Shown in pieces: positions 36,107-44,826 of a stretch of 64,000 bases of DNA; within the stretch, counting starts at the first letter, position 1, and every line of letters begins with the position of its first letter. Origin of the DNA: Stappia stellulata (GTDB taxonomy: Bacteria; Pseudomonadota; Alphaproteobacteria; Rhizobiales; Stappiaceae); the NCBI RefSeq assembly GCF_020176715.1, contig NZ_JAIVMF010000002.1, positions 62,001 to 126,000 of the forward strand, read 5' to 3'. A program made the translations under genes and the position numbers. Under the pieces are notes generated by a model that saw only the letters and a list, made by a program, of their open reading frames with translations, did not search any database and had not been told where the DNA came from.

Positions 36107-37525
36107 ATGTCAACAAACGAAAATCCGATCTGGCCCTACGTGGAAGCCAAGGTGGAAGAGTTTATCGGCCTGTCGGACCGTGTCTTCGACATGCCCGAGA
36201 TCGCCTATACAGAAACCCGCTCCTGCGCCGAACACACCGCGATGCTCCGGGCGGAAGGCTTTCGCGTGCGTCAGAACGTGGCGGGTATTCCCACGGCAGT
36301 GATCGGCGAGGCGGGCGAGGGTGGCCCCGTGATCGCCATCCTCGGGGAGTACGATGCCCTGCCGGGCCTGAGCCAGGAAGCCGGTCTTGCCGAGCCCAGG
36401 AGCGTCAACGACACCGGCTACGGCCACGGGTGCGGTCACAACCTGCTGGGCTCTGCCGCGATGCTGGCGGCCACCGCGGTGAAGGACTGGATTGCCTCCA
36501 AGGGTATCGAGGCGCGCGTGCGGTATTATGGCTGTCCGGCCGAAGAAGGCGGAGCCGCGAAAACCTACATGGTGCGGGACGGGCTCTTCGACGATGTCGA
36601 TGTCGCCATTACCTGGCATCCGGCCAGCTTCAATGGCGTGGACGATGCCCGATCGCTTGCGAACACCCGCATCGACTTCACATTCACCGGCAAGGCGGCA
36701 CATGCCGCGGGCGCGCCCGAACTGGGGCGTAGCGCGCTCGACGCGGTGGAGTTGATGAACATCGGCGTCAACTACATGCGCGAGCACATGCCCGATGATG
36801 CGCGGGTCCACTATGCCTATCTCGATGCCGGCGGACCTGCGCCCAACGTCGTGCAGGCCAAGGCGACTGTTCGCCAGTTGGTCCGGAGCCGCGACTTGCA
36901 GGGGCTGGCGGATCTGGTTGCGCGCGTGCGCGCGATCGGAGACGGCGCGGCACAGATGTCGGGCACGCAAGTGCAGTCGAAAGTCTATTCCGCGGTGTCA
37001 AACCTGATCGGCAACCGCCCCCTCGAGGAGGCGATGCAGGCCGAGTTCGAGGCACTCGGACCGGTGCGGTTCGACGAGGACGATCTCGCGTTCGCCCGCC
37101 AGATCCGCGAGACGCTGACGCGGGACGATATCGCCGATACGTTCGAACGCCTCAGCATGAAACCCGATTTCGATATGGCGCTTTGCGACTTCGTCGCGCC
37201 GCTGGATCGGCCGTTTGCCGGCGGCATGGGGTCGACCGATGTCGGCGACGTCAGTTGGGCGGTTCCCACGGTTCAGGCGCGCGTCGCCACCTGCGCGATG
37301 GGAACGCCGTTCCACACGTGGCAGTTGACGGCCCAGGGAAAACAGCCGTTCGCGCACAAGGGCATGGAGCACGCCGCCAAGGTGATGGCGGCCACGGCGC
37401 GCCGTGTGATCGCCGACGAAGCGCTTCTGGCGAGCGCGAAGAAGGTGCATGAGGAGTATTTGGCGGATTATCCCTATGCCTGCCCGATCCCGCCCGACAC
37501 GCGCCCGCCGATCGCCGTTGGCTGA
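36107..37525 (+). CDS. M20 amidohydrolase, AbgB-like (p-aminobenzoyl-glutamate hydrolase subunit B type)
   Basis: A 472-residue metallohydrolase of the M20D family. Metal-site motifs are EYDALPGLSQEAG, GHGCGHN (residues 106-112) and CPAEEGGAAK (about 143-152); the lid/dimer domain starts near HAAGAPELGRSALDAVELMN. It cleaves amide bonds of N-acyl amino acids or p-aminobenzoyl-glutamate-like compounds. It lies 34 nt after the transporter ATPase, so the likely pathway is import followed by amide hydrolysis. The A-subunit partner known for E. coli AbgB is not encoded nearby. Confidence 0.87.
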   Translation: MSTNENPIWPYVEAKVEEFIGLSDRVFDMPEIAYTETRSCAEHTAMLRAEGFRVRQNVAGIPTAVIGEAGEGGPVIAILGEYDALPGLSQEAGLAEPRSVNDTGYGHGCGHNLLGSAAMLAATAVKDWIASKGIEARVRYYGCPAEEGGAAKTYMVRDGLFDDVDVAITWHPASFNGVDDARSLANTRIDFTFTGKAAHAAGAPELGRSALDAVELMNIGVNYMREHMPDDARVHYAYLDAGGPAPNVVQAKATVRQLVRSRDLQGLADLVARVRAIGDGAAQMSGTQVQSKVYSAVSNLIGNRPLEEAMQAEFEALGPVRFDEDDLAFARQIRETLTRDDIADTFERLSMKPDFDMALCDFVAPLDRPFAGGMGSTDVGDVSWAVPTVQARVATCAMGTPFHTWQLTAQGKQPFAHKGMEHAAKVMAATARRVIADEALLASAKKVHEEYLADYPYACPIPPDTRPPIAVG

Positions 37526-37615
37526 CGTTCGTTTGATCCCGGGCAGATGAAACGATACATAGCGTCTGCCCGGCCACGATTGGTGGGCCGTAACACGCGA
37601 AAAAAACGAGAGCCC

Positions 37616-38308
37616 ATGCCTGAGACACGTCGCGCCGCGCAGGAGTTGGACGGCGCATCCCGCTCCGATCTTCTGCGTCAGAAAGTCTTGGGCAAGGTGC
37701 GCCGTGCCATAGCGTCCGGAGATCTCAAGCCGGGCGCGCGCGTTACGGAGAGAAGCTTGTGCGAGGCGTATGGTGTCAGCCGAACCGTCGCACGCGAAGT
37801 GATCCGTCAACTGGATGCCGAGCGCCTCGGCGAGGTCGTGCCGCACCAGGGGCTGCGAATCGTCCGGCTGACCGAGAAAATGGTCCGCGAGATCTACGAG
37901 GTTCGCGCCGAGTTGGAGGTCATGATCCTTCGGGCGTTTGTCGTCAAGGCAACCGATCGCCAGATAGACCATCTCAACGAGATTTTGAAGCGCATCAGGA
38001 AGGCGGCGCTGGAGGAGGATGTCGAGAGGATCATCGAGCATTCCGCTCGCTTCATCACCTTTATGAACGAGACCGCCGATAACCATCTTGCGGGCGAGAT
38101 CCTGGCGCATTTGAACGCGCGGATCGAATTGCTGCGTTCGCTTGCGATCTCCTGGCCCGGGCAATCCATGGCCGGCGTGGATCAGTTCGATCGGATCTTT
38201 CAGAAAGTCGCAGAGCGGGACGTGGTGAACGCCGAGATCGAATTGCGTCGCTATTTGCAGATGGCGTTGAAATCCGCGCTCCGCCAGTTGAATCGAGACA
38301 CGGCTTGA
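37616..38308 (+). CDS. GntR-family regulator, FCD (FadR) subfamily
   Basis: About 230 residues. The winged HTH spans about residues 13-78 (SDLLRQKVLGKVRRAIASGD, CEAYGVSRTVAREVIRQLDA). The FCD all-helical ligand domain follows (EIYEVRAELEVMILRAFV, MAGVDQFDRIF). An in-frame start at 37547 would add 23 Lys/Arg-rich residues; 37616 is preferred because homology begins soon after it. It closes the dipeptide-transporter operon and is the likely regulator; the palindrome at 30776 is a candidate site. Confidence 0.82.
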   Translation: MPETRRAAQELDGASRSDLLRQKVLGKVRRAIASGDLKPGARVTERSLCEAYGVSRTVAREVIRQLDAERLGEVVPHQGLRIVRLTEKMVREIYEVRAELEVMILRAFVVKATDRQIDHLNEILKRIRKAALEEDVERIIEHSARFITFMNETADNHLAGEILAHLNARIELLRSLAISWPGQSMAGVDQFDRIFQKVAERDVVNAEIELRRYLQMALKSALRQLNRDTA

Positions 38309-38861
38309 GGCTTGGTCGCGGCTTCCTTGCGGAGCCGAGGCCGCATTCAAGTCGCGCGGGATTGGGACCTACATCGGATCTTACGAATGCTCGCCGACCG
38401 GAGGTGCGACGGTAGGCTCTCCCGTAGTGCCGACGATGCGCGCGGTCAGACCGTTTGATGCAGACGGTATGTCTCCGGTCCGCCCAAGGGCGGAGCATGC
38501 GCGCGCCAAACCGGCGGCAGCGCGGCGCGGCCTCGCTGTGCGCGGGGCGGGCGCTGGCTCCCGCCGGAGCACGCCAACGCCGCTCGCCATCACATCACCG
38601 GTCTTGCGTCCAGGCGGCGACCGCGCCGCATCGAGGGGACTTCGGCCAACGGTTGGGCTTGATCATCCTTCCGCATTGCACGCGCGCATGACGTGCGACG
38701 GCCCGGCCGCCATCGACGAAGGTTCGTGCCCGAACGCAGCGCGCCTTGCAGGCGCGGTATGGTTTCGCTTCCTCGCGAGAAAAGGCAATGTGGTAGGATA
38801 GGCAATCTTAATCGAATCGTTGTCTCCTGCACCCTCCTATCGTCCCCACCGGATTATTTTC
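38309..38861. other. 553-nt gap, no supported gene
   Basis: Open frames on both strands are rich in Arg, Ala and Pro and have no recognisable domain. Small inverted repeats are present (for example CCGCCC-AA-GGGCGG near 38480), which could form the operon terminator. Nothing else is seen. Confidence 0.4.
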
Positions 38862-39149
38862 ATGACCAGATCTGCGATGTCGCGACCGGTCGCCCTGCCG
38901 GTCCTGGCCGTCCTTCTTTCGGCCACGAGCCTGACCCCGGCCGCAGAGGCGGGCTGTGTGACAAGCAGCGGGGCGACCACCTGCACGGAGGTCATCGACT
39001 ATTGGGTCTACGACGGTTCCGGCACGGTCAAATCGGTCGATATCCGAGACCTGTCGGAGGATTTTGCCAGTGATAATCAGTGGCCCTACATCCACCTCGA
39101 ACATGTCGTCCCGGCGGCCGAGCCGGAGAAAAAACCGGCCGGAGGCTGA
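38862..39149 (+). CDS. small exported protein, 3' end created by an IS3 element
   Basis: A 95-residue product with a signal peptide (residues 1-30, cut near AEA-GC). A Cys follows the cleavage site, though the L-A-G-C form of a lipobox is only approximate. The mature part is about 65 residues, acidic and Thr/Ser-rich. The last codons (KKPAGG and the stop) lie in GCCGGAGGCTGA, which equals the inner end of the IS3 inverted repeat, so the natural C-terminus may have been lost. Confidence 0.5.
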   Translation: MTRSAMSRPVALPVLAVLLSATSLTPAAEAGCVTSSGATTCTEVIDYWVYDGSGTVKSVDIRDLSEDFASDNQWPYIHLEHVVPAAEPEKKPAGG

Positions 39150-39159
39150 ATGCGGTTAG

Positions 39160-40065
39160 TTACGCGGTCATGCCTTTCGTTTCCAGAGCCGCGTAAGAGT
39201 TGGCCTCAGCCTTGGCTGGCGGGATGTTCCCGATGCGCTCGAGGATGCGACGATTGTTGAACCAGTCGACCCATTCCAACGTCGCGTATTCGACCGCCTC
39301 GAAGCTGCGCCAGGGAGCGCGGCGATGGATGACTTCCGCTTTGAAGAGGCCGTTGATGGTTTCGGTCAGGGCGTTATCATAGCTGTCACCGACGCTGCCC
39401 ACCGAAGGTTCGATGCCGGCATCGGCCAGTCGCTCGGTGTTGCGAATGGACAGGTACTGCGAACCGCGGTCGCTATGATGAACCAGCCCCATGGCCTTCG
39501 TCGGCCGTCGATCATGGACCGCCTGTTCCAGGGCATCCAGCACGAAACCAGTCTGCGCTGACGTGCTGGCGCGCCAACCAACGATCTTTCGCGCATAGGC
39601 ATCGATGACGAAGGCGACATAGACGAAGCCCTTCCACGTTGCGACGTAGGTGAAATCGCTGACCCAGAGCATGTTGGGCTCTGGGACCCGGAACTCACGG
39701 TTAACCTTGACCAGCGGACACGGCGTCTTCTTGTCCGGGATCGTCGTTCGGTGTGGCTTGCCACGGATGATGTCCTGAATGCCCATATCCTTCGTCAGCC
39801 GAGCCACCGCGCAACGCGCAACGTCGAACCCTTCGCGGACGAGCTGCCGCCAGACTTGCGGACACCGCAGACCTGCCAGTTCTCTTCGCAAACGCGCCGG
39901 ATCTCGGGCCGCAGGCGACATCACGACGGGCACGGTCTGACAGACGCGTCGGATCGACCCGCTTCGCCAAACGATCGTAGTAGGTGAAAGGGCGATCGGC
40001 AGCACCGCGCAGATCGGCTCGACCCCATGCGCATCTCGATGCGCGTCAATGAACCCCACCATCAC
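39160..40065 (-). pseudogene. IS3 orfB transposase with compensating frameshifts
   Basis: A 301-codon frame. Residues 1-25 (MMVGFIDAHRDAHGVEPICA) and everything after about residue 70 match IS3 OrfB, including the DDE residues in WVSDFTYVAT, HHSDRGSQY and NALTETINGLFKAE. Between residues about 27 and 70 the expected sequence (LAKRVDPTRLSDRARRD ... EIRRVCEENWQVCGVRK) lies in another frame. Two or more indels therefore cancel out, and the protein made would have a scrambled segment before the catalytic core. Confidence 0.75.
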
Positions 40066-40385
40066 TTCGACCGGCGGTCGAGCTCCGCCATCGCAAAATA
40101 CGCTGACGCCTTGCGCAGGATCTCGGTCGCCTGGTGAAGCTCGCGGTTCTCGCGTTCCATCGCCTTCATCTTCTCGGCTGTCTCGGTGGAGACGCCCGCG
40201 CGTCGGCCGCTGTCGACCTCTGCCTTCTTGACCCGCTCGAGGAGGGTCTGCGGCGTGCAGCCCATCTTCGTCGCAATCGACACGATCGCCTGCTACCGCG
40301 ACGGGCGCTGACCCTCAGTGTCGAGAACCAACCAAACCGCACGCTCGCGCACTTCAGGGGAAAACTTATTCGTCGTCTTGCTCAT
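40062..40385 (-). pseudogene. IS3 orfA with an in-frame amber stop
   Basis: From 40385 the frame reads MSKTTNKFSPEVRERAVWLV, then a TAG after GQRPSR where the family has Trp (GQRPSRWQAI), and continues with [20 protein letters not shown] to the end. The stop at codon 31 removes the HTH from any product. The downstream part overlaps orfB by 4 nt. Confidence 0.75.
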
Positions 40386-40547
40386 GATACTCCATCCTAC
40401 TCAGGAGCTGGAGCCTCCGGCAAACCCGGCGCGGTTCAAACGAGTTGCTGCATGCTTCGAAATTGAGGCTGCTAGCATGGATGTTTCCGTCACGCCTAGC
40501 CTGTTCAGTCGCCTTTCTGAGCCGGAGCTGCTTGCTTCTTGGGAAGT

Positions 40548-41864
40548 TTATGGCTCAAAGCCCCTGCGGCGACGTGGGTGCTGATCGCGCGTTCGCCGTT
40601 TGCGCTCATCATCATTGTCACGGCAGCCTTCGTGCCGATGGTCGCGGTCATAGAGTTCAAGATTTCGATAGTTTGTCACATCCTCTCGCAACCGCATCAA
40701 CGCCTCATGCGCCGTTGCGCGTTGAGCTTTGATGTCTTGCTGGAGCGTTTTTCGCTCCTCAAGCTGCCTGAAGATCAGCTTATCTTTTTCCGCAAGGTCG
40801 CGACGATGTGCTTCGAGCGCTTCATGCTCGTTCCGCGCCTTCACTTTTGAATACTGCCCCGTCAGACGATACCAGATGCCGGAAAGGCCTTTTGGAACGC
40901 GGCGCGATCGGCGGATCGCTTCGGCCTGCCAGCGCTTTTCGTGTGCGTCCCGGAGGTTTCTGCGTTCGTCCCGCTGCCGTGCGATCATTTCCATCTTGCG
41001 AAACGCCAGCACGGCAAACCGCTGCTTTGCATTGCGCTCTGCCTCTTCGATAAAACCCGCGAGCTTCTGGGGCATGCCGCTCGCGATTTCGGCCTTGATT
41101 TTATCGACCGATGACAGCCGCTCGCGATCACCGAGCCTTGCTTCGATGTCCTTGGTTTTGACCCCGGCATAGCGGGAGAGCGAATAGATCTCGCCGCGAT
41201 AGTCGACGGCGACAAAGCCGCGTCGATCGCCTCTTGCGAGCCAGAAACCGCGCTCCTTGAGTGCCCGTTCGAATGATGCCCGATTGTCGGACCTCTCCCA
41301 GCATTGTCGAACGGCGGCCTTTATTTCGCGGGGATCGCGGTCGACACGTTTCGCGTGCTGCCACTCTTCGCGCGTTAAGTTAAGCGGATCGCGCAAGCTG
41401 CGATCCTGCAGGCCGCGCGGCATTGTCCAGCCATGTTCCAGGTAGAGTTTTCGGGATACATCGCGGAGCTTGATCTTGTAATGCGCAAGGTTGATCGCGC
41501 GCATGCGCTGAGGGTCGATCCGCGACCAGACCGCATGGGCGTGACGCCGACCGTCTTTCTCGTGGAAGACGATGGCGCGAGGCTGGTTTGTCAGCCCAAG
41601 CTTATCTTCGATCTTTGCGATCGCTTGCTCAAAAGCGTCGACGCCAACCCTTGCACCCATCGGCGGATTCAGGCTCATCGAAAAAAGGTGGTTCTTGCAT
41701 CGCGTGCCCGATGCGATGGCATCTGCCTCGTGGAAAGCGCCTCGCAAATCGTCACTGGCAAAGCCGCGCACGTCATGCAGTTCGACATGCTCGTTTTCGC
41801 GTATCGCCAGCAGGTAGCCGGCCAGTTGCCGGGCATCGCCGCGCTCTTTGGCCTTGAGTATCAC
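40548..41864 (-). CDS. relaxase/mobilization nuclease
   Basis: A 438-residue protein. The metal-binding motif is HEKDGRRHAHAVWSRID (residues 101-117, His 101, 108 and 110). The N-terminal half is the relaxase fold with SMSLNPPMGA; the probable catalytic Tyr is near residue 18 (AGYLLA). From residue 250 on, the protein is a long charged helix (RKMEMIARQRDERRNLRDAH), as in MobA proteins of mobilizable plasmids. It nicks oriT and pilots the strand into a recipient. It overlaps the MobC-like gene by 4 nt. The C-terminal 20 residues are unusually Arg-rich and may be affected by the adjacent IS. Confidence 0.82.
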   Translation of the reverse strand: MILKAKERGDARQLAGYLLAIRENEHVELHDVRGFASDDLRGAFHEADAIASGTRCKNHLFSMSLNPPMGARVGVDAFEQAIAKIEDKLGLTNQPRAIVFHEKDGRRHAHAVWSRIDPQRMRAINLAHYKIKLRDVSRKLYLEHGWTMPRGLQDRSLRDPLNLTREEWQHAKRVDRDPREIKAAVRQCWERSDNRASFERALKERGFWLARGDRRGFVAVDYRGEIYSLSRYAGVKTKDIEARLGDRERLSSVDKIKAEIASGMPQKLAGFIEEAERNAKQRFAVLAFRKMEMIARQRDERRNLRDAHEKRWQAEAIRRSRRVPKGLSGIWYRLTGQYSKVKARNEHEALEAHRRDLAEKDKLIFRQLEERKTLQQDIKAQRATAHEALMRLREDVTNYRNLELYDRDHRHEGCRDNDDERKRRTRDQHPRRRRGFEP

Positions 41865-42304
41865 TCGCTGTCCCCCGGGTGCCTACCGAGCGCACGCAAA
41901 AGATCGGCCCGCAGGTCAGCCACTTTTCGGCAAGCGTCTTTCAGTTCGGCTTCGGTTTCCGGTGTAACCGGCAAGGAGCCGGTGTTCGCGGCTCTGGCAA
42001 GCTGGTTGAGATTCGATGGAAGATGCGACTGGCCCAAGGCCCCCAGGACGCGGCCCAGGGCCTCGGCATCTTTCAGAGGATCATTGCCGCGCTTCTTACG
42101 CGGCGCGGCGCCCTCGCCGAACAGCCGTTCGCGAACATAGACGCTTAGTGGCTTGTTGCCCCGTTCATCGTCCAGCCGCGCCCTTTCCTCGAAAGAGAAG
42201 CGTATTGAAAAGGGAGCCGGACACCGAAGCCCCTTTTCTACCGTCGCCGACCTACCGGAGCGATTGCTTTGGCGTGTCCCGCTCGCGTCATCTACCGCGG
42301 TCAT
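41861..42304 (-). CDS. MobC-like relaxosome accessory protein
   Basis: A 147-residue protein. A ribbon-helix-helix-like start (PFSIRFSFEERARLDDERGN, KPLSVYVRERL) is followed by a helical region with LGQSHLPSNLNQLARAANTG, the conserved L-x-x-N-L-N-Q-x-A-R/K box of MobC proteins. It binds oriT and helps melt it for the relaxase. It lies between a small gene and the relaxase with ATGA overlaps at both ends. Confidence 0.8.
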   Translation of the reverse strand: MTAVDDASGTRQSNRSGRSATVEKGLRCPAPFSIRFSFEERARLDDERGNKPLSVYVRERLFGEGAAPRKKRGNDPLKDAEALGRVLGALGQSHLPSNLNQLARAANTGSLPVTPETEAELKDACRKVADLRADLLRALGRHPGDSE

Positions 42305-42444
42305 GGTGACGGCCCTCTGCGGCGCGGGGTACGCGGTGCCTTGGCAATCTGATTGAACTTATGATTTTCAGCTTTAAGCTGCCTATTCCAGTCTTCAAGT
42401 ATTTCGAATAGGGAGTTCGAAGTTACTACTTCGGTCTCCGCCAT
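42301..42444 (-). CDS. 47-residue first gene of the mobilization operon
   Basis: Starting at the ATG at 42444 (MAETEVVTSNSLFEILEDWN) the product ends RTPRRRGPSP and its stop overlaps the MobC-like start (ATGA). The tight coupling supports it as a real gene. A longer frame from 42501 is possible. Residues 1-24 resemble the start of the small product at 43629-43778 (MAE---TSN---L-FE--E-W---L). Confidence 0.5.
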   Translation of the reverse strand: MAETEVVTSNSLFEILEDWNRQLKAENHKFNQIAKAPRTPRRRGPSP

Positions 42445-42640
42445 TTTCCATAAAACGATGTTGTCTCCGGCGTGAGTGATCCCACCGGAGCAAAGTTGCA
42501 AGATTTTCGAGACACGATAATCCTGTCTACTTTTGTAAGTGGGCGTTCTCCGGGCGACAACGCAAAAACTCTCAATCAGACGCTTTGCGCCCCGTGGTAA
42601 CCTTTAGACGCACACACACGAATGGCAGCTAAGCGCCGCC
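42445..42640. other. possible oriT region upstream of the mobilization operon
   Basis: In mobilizable elements oriT lies next to mobC. This stretch is non-coding and relatively AT-rich. It contains CTCCGG-N12-CACCGGAG (an inverted repeat, about 42466-42490) and AATCCTGTC near 42521, which resembles the YATCCTGY nick core of RP4-type origins with one mismatch. The assignment rests on position and this weak match. Confidence 0.35.
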
Positions 42641-42828
42641 ATTGCGGCCGTTCACGCAGACCGGAAATTTTCCCCAAAGCAGCCGTGTGCGTGCTTGGGA
42701 TCGATGTCGTGGTTGGGTGGTTCGCGCCGGGACAGCTTCAGGGCCTGAACGGGCAAAGGCGACGTTGCGTGTGCCAGCCAAGCTGCTATGCGCGAGATCC
42801 CCGAGAGTAATAGTACGGGGCTAGTGCG

Positions 42829-43497
42829 TCACCGTTGGTCAAGATCGACATGCCCCTTGTAGACAGCACCTTTCCGATATCTCATCGGAAGTTCGGGCGC
42901 AGGCAGATCGTGCGCCTCGAAGGGTTTCCCGCTGGACCAGGGGAGCGCGTGCAACACCACGGCGAACCCTACGCTAAGAAGCCCCGCCACGAGCTTCCCA
43001 AGGGAATTCTTCCCCGCGATTGCAAAAAACCCGGCCGGCACCTTTAGGATCAAGAATGGGAGGAAAATGAGCGGGGCTGCGATGAGGCTCAGCACCAGCG
43101 GTATCACTGTTTCCAACAACGGGTCGCCGCCGTATCGCAAGCGGAGCAGTGGGTTCCGTGCGGCCGCAACCGGAATCAGTTCTTCCATGAAGCGAACGTA
43201 CTCCGCGGATCGATCAACCGCCGTTTCTCCGAGCCAATCGAGTGAGGAGATTTCCCATGACATGAAACGCGTCCTCAGACGCGCGCTGTAGACTGGAAAG
43301 CCAGTGGTGCCGACCCCACTCGTGACATGGAGGTGCAGGAATCGAAGCGACGTCCACGGGACGAGGCGGACGGCCCTCCCTTGCATCACCGACAGGCCCC
43401 GGCGCTCGATGACGTAGGCCATCTCGACCTTTTGCGCGGCATCGCGCCCCTGGACCTTCGCAGTGAAGCGGTAGCTGGGAGGATCGTCCGTCTGCAA
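42829..43497 (-). CDS. hypothetical membrane protein
   Basis: A 222-residue product. An N-terminal domain of about 115 residues with beta-rich content (YRFTAKVQGRDAAQKVEMAY) precedes two hydrophobic helices at about residues 124-150 and 157-180 (VIPLVLSLIAAPLIFLPFLI). No family is recognised. It is cargo between the two mobile-element remnants. Confidence 0.5.
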   Translation of the reverse strand: MQTDDPPSYRFTAKVQGRDAAQKVEMAYVIERRGLSVMQGRAVRLVPWTSLRFLHLHVTSGVGTTGFPVYSARLRTRFMSWEISSLDWLGETAVDRSAEYVRFMEELIPVAAARNPLLRLRYGGDPLLETVIPLVLSLIAAPLIFLPFLILKVPAGFFAIAGKNSLGKLVAGLLSVGFAVVLHALPWSSGKPFEAHDLPAPELPMRYRKGAVYKGHVDLDQR

Positions 43498-43628
43498 TCG
43501 AGCCCTCCACTACGGTCCGCTAGTCGAAATTCTGCCTATCCCGCGATGGGATTGAACATCTGATTTACACGCATTTATTCTGCTGGGAATGATCGCTTGC
43601 AGCCCCGAAACTACCGTTCACGACATCT

Positions 43629-43778
43629 TTAATTCAGTTCCTGGATTGGTATGCAATTTTCATCCACTTCCAAATCAGGCAGCGCATTCAATATCGCTTC
43701 CCAATTCTCCAGTTCCTTGAAAAGGTCGTCTTCAAGATAACCAAGGCGGTTCGAAGTCTCTCCTCGGCTCTCCGCCAT
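43629..43778 (-). CDS. small acidic protein, relative of the first mob-operon gene
   Basis: About 49 residues from MAESRGETSNRLGYLEDDLF to the end; a start at 43814 inside an IS-like repeat is also possible. It shares the MAE---TSN opening, and the L-FE-LE-W pattern, with the product at 42301-42444. The nucleotides around both starts are similar too (CCGCCATTTTCC on the plus strand). Function unknown. Confidence 0.4.
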   Translation of the reverse strand: MAESRGETSNRLGYLEDDLFKELENWEAILNALPDLEVDENCIPIQELN

Positions 43779-43804
43779 TTTCCCTTTTTGCATATCTGTC
43801 CGAT

Positions 43805-44260
43805 CCGGAGACATAGGTCACGGTTTGTACCGGAGACATGGGTTACAACCTCGTGCCGAACGGGTTGTCGATTGTCTTGTAGCGCGTAAAATCAGATCGC
43901 GCGGCGCTCTCGATCAAATGGCAAAAAAATCGATTGAGCGATTGGGTCCTATGGAGCGATCGGGGCGTGACCGCCGGCTAGCTGTGATGCCTCATAAGGC
44001 TGTTCATCCGAGCTGACCACCTGAAGCTGGCTGTTGCGAGACAGTCAGCAGTGAGGGGAGAGCCCGGATGAATAGTCATATCAATGCCAGAACGACGCCT
44101 TATGCGCGAACCCGAATGGTGGCGCGTTACAATGCGGGCGTCCTGGTGCGTGAGATCGCGGCGGCGTTCGAGGTGTCTGAGCGCACGGTGTTCAATTGGC
44201 GCGCGCGCTTTCGGGCCGAGGGCGAAGCTGGGTTCGCGAACCTCTCGAGGCTGCCGCTTC
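43805..44260 (+). mobile_element. IS481-type remnant with end repeats and transposase N-terminus
   Basis: Two direct repeats, CCGGAGACATAGGTCAC (43805-43821) and CCGGAGACATGGGTTAC (43830-43846), are of the kind found at ends of IS481-like elements. At 44068 a frame starts MNSHINARTTPYARTRMVAR, then a HTH (IAAAFEVSERTVFNWRARFR) and EGEAGFANLSRLP, matching the N-terminus of IS481 transposases. Homology ends at about 44260; the DDE core is missing. Confidence 0.6.
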
Positions 44261-44532
44261 GTTCTGGCGGCGAAAGCCTGGCGCGAGGCGGCGCTTTCGA
44301 CGCTCTGGTCGGTGACGAAGGTGACGGGACAGGAATGGTGGGCACGCTGAGCGCGATGCCGCTGCAATGCTGCAGGCTCATTAGAGCGGACGTGACTCGG
44401 CGACTCTTGCCGATCGGCACCGACTCGATAAGACCGCCGAAGCATGCTGCGAGAAGGCCGTCGGCAGATCGTAACCGCCGAGGCGATGGAAAACGGCGAA
44501 GTTCACCAGTTGCATCGTTTAGATAAACGGTA
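44261..44532. other. degenerate sequence after the IS481-type fragment
   Basis: The transposase frame stays open to 44526 but no longer resembles a transposase. No other gene is seen. This is the likely junction between the mobile debris and the truncated AbrB-like gene. Confidence 0.4.
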
Positions 44533-44823
44533 CTAGCAGCATGTGGCTCGGCCACCACTCCAGAGAGCGGAGAAGACGTCGGCGCTGACGCTCGCGCCGA
44601 TTGTGACGCAGATCACCGGCACGGCGATCGGACGGATCCGTTCGGGAAAGGCCGTGGGCTCGCCCGCAATCCGAAAGCCGCTGACGGCGAGGATGGCGGT
44701 CCCGATCAGGGACCCAAGGAGCCACGGCAAAGGCCGGCCGGGGAGGCTCGCTCCGAGCCCTGCCGCAGCAGCAATGACAAGCGTTGTGGTGGCGACGACG
44801 ACCATGCGCCAGCCATCGGCCAA
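44533..44823 (-). pseudogene. AbrB/ammonia-monooxygenase-like membrane protein, truncated
   Basis: A 96-codon frame starting MADGWRMVVVATTTLVIAAA. The helix pair followed by PLPWLLGSLIGTAILAVSGF and IRPIAVPVICVTIGASVS matches the first repeat of AbrB-family (Gneg_AbrB_dup) membrane proteins, which are normally about 350 residues with two repeats. Homology stops at about residue 88, where the mobile remnant begins. It follows ubiX by 3 nt and was probably part of the same unit. Confidence 0.65.
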
Positions 44824-44826
44824 GGA

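Larger units (their letters stand above)
39139..40438 (-). mobile_element. IS3-family element (inactive)
   Basis: A complete-looking but decayed element. The right end reads, inward from 40438, TGAACCGCGCCGGGTTTGCC then GGAGGCT, the usual terminal repeat of an IS3 subgroup. The left end keeps only the inner GCCGGAGGCT and has lost or mutated the outer TGAACC part. orfA carries an in-frame stop and orfB has compensating frameshifts. The left boundary is approximate. Confidence 0.75.

Noticed and set aside
38427-38801. Open frame of 124 codons after the GntR gene
   Set aside because: Arg/Ala/Pro-rich, no ribosome-binding site, no domain, and matched by an equally good frame on the other strand.
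43805-43846. Two similar 17-bp repeats as the start of a CRISPR array
   Set aside because: Only two copies at 25-bp spacing, typical of IS481-type ends; no cas genes.
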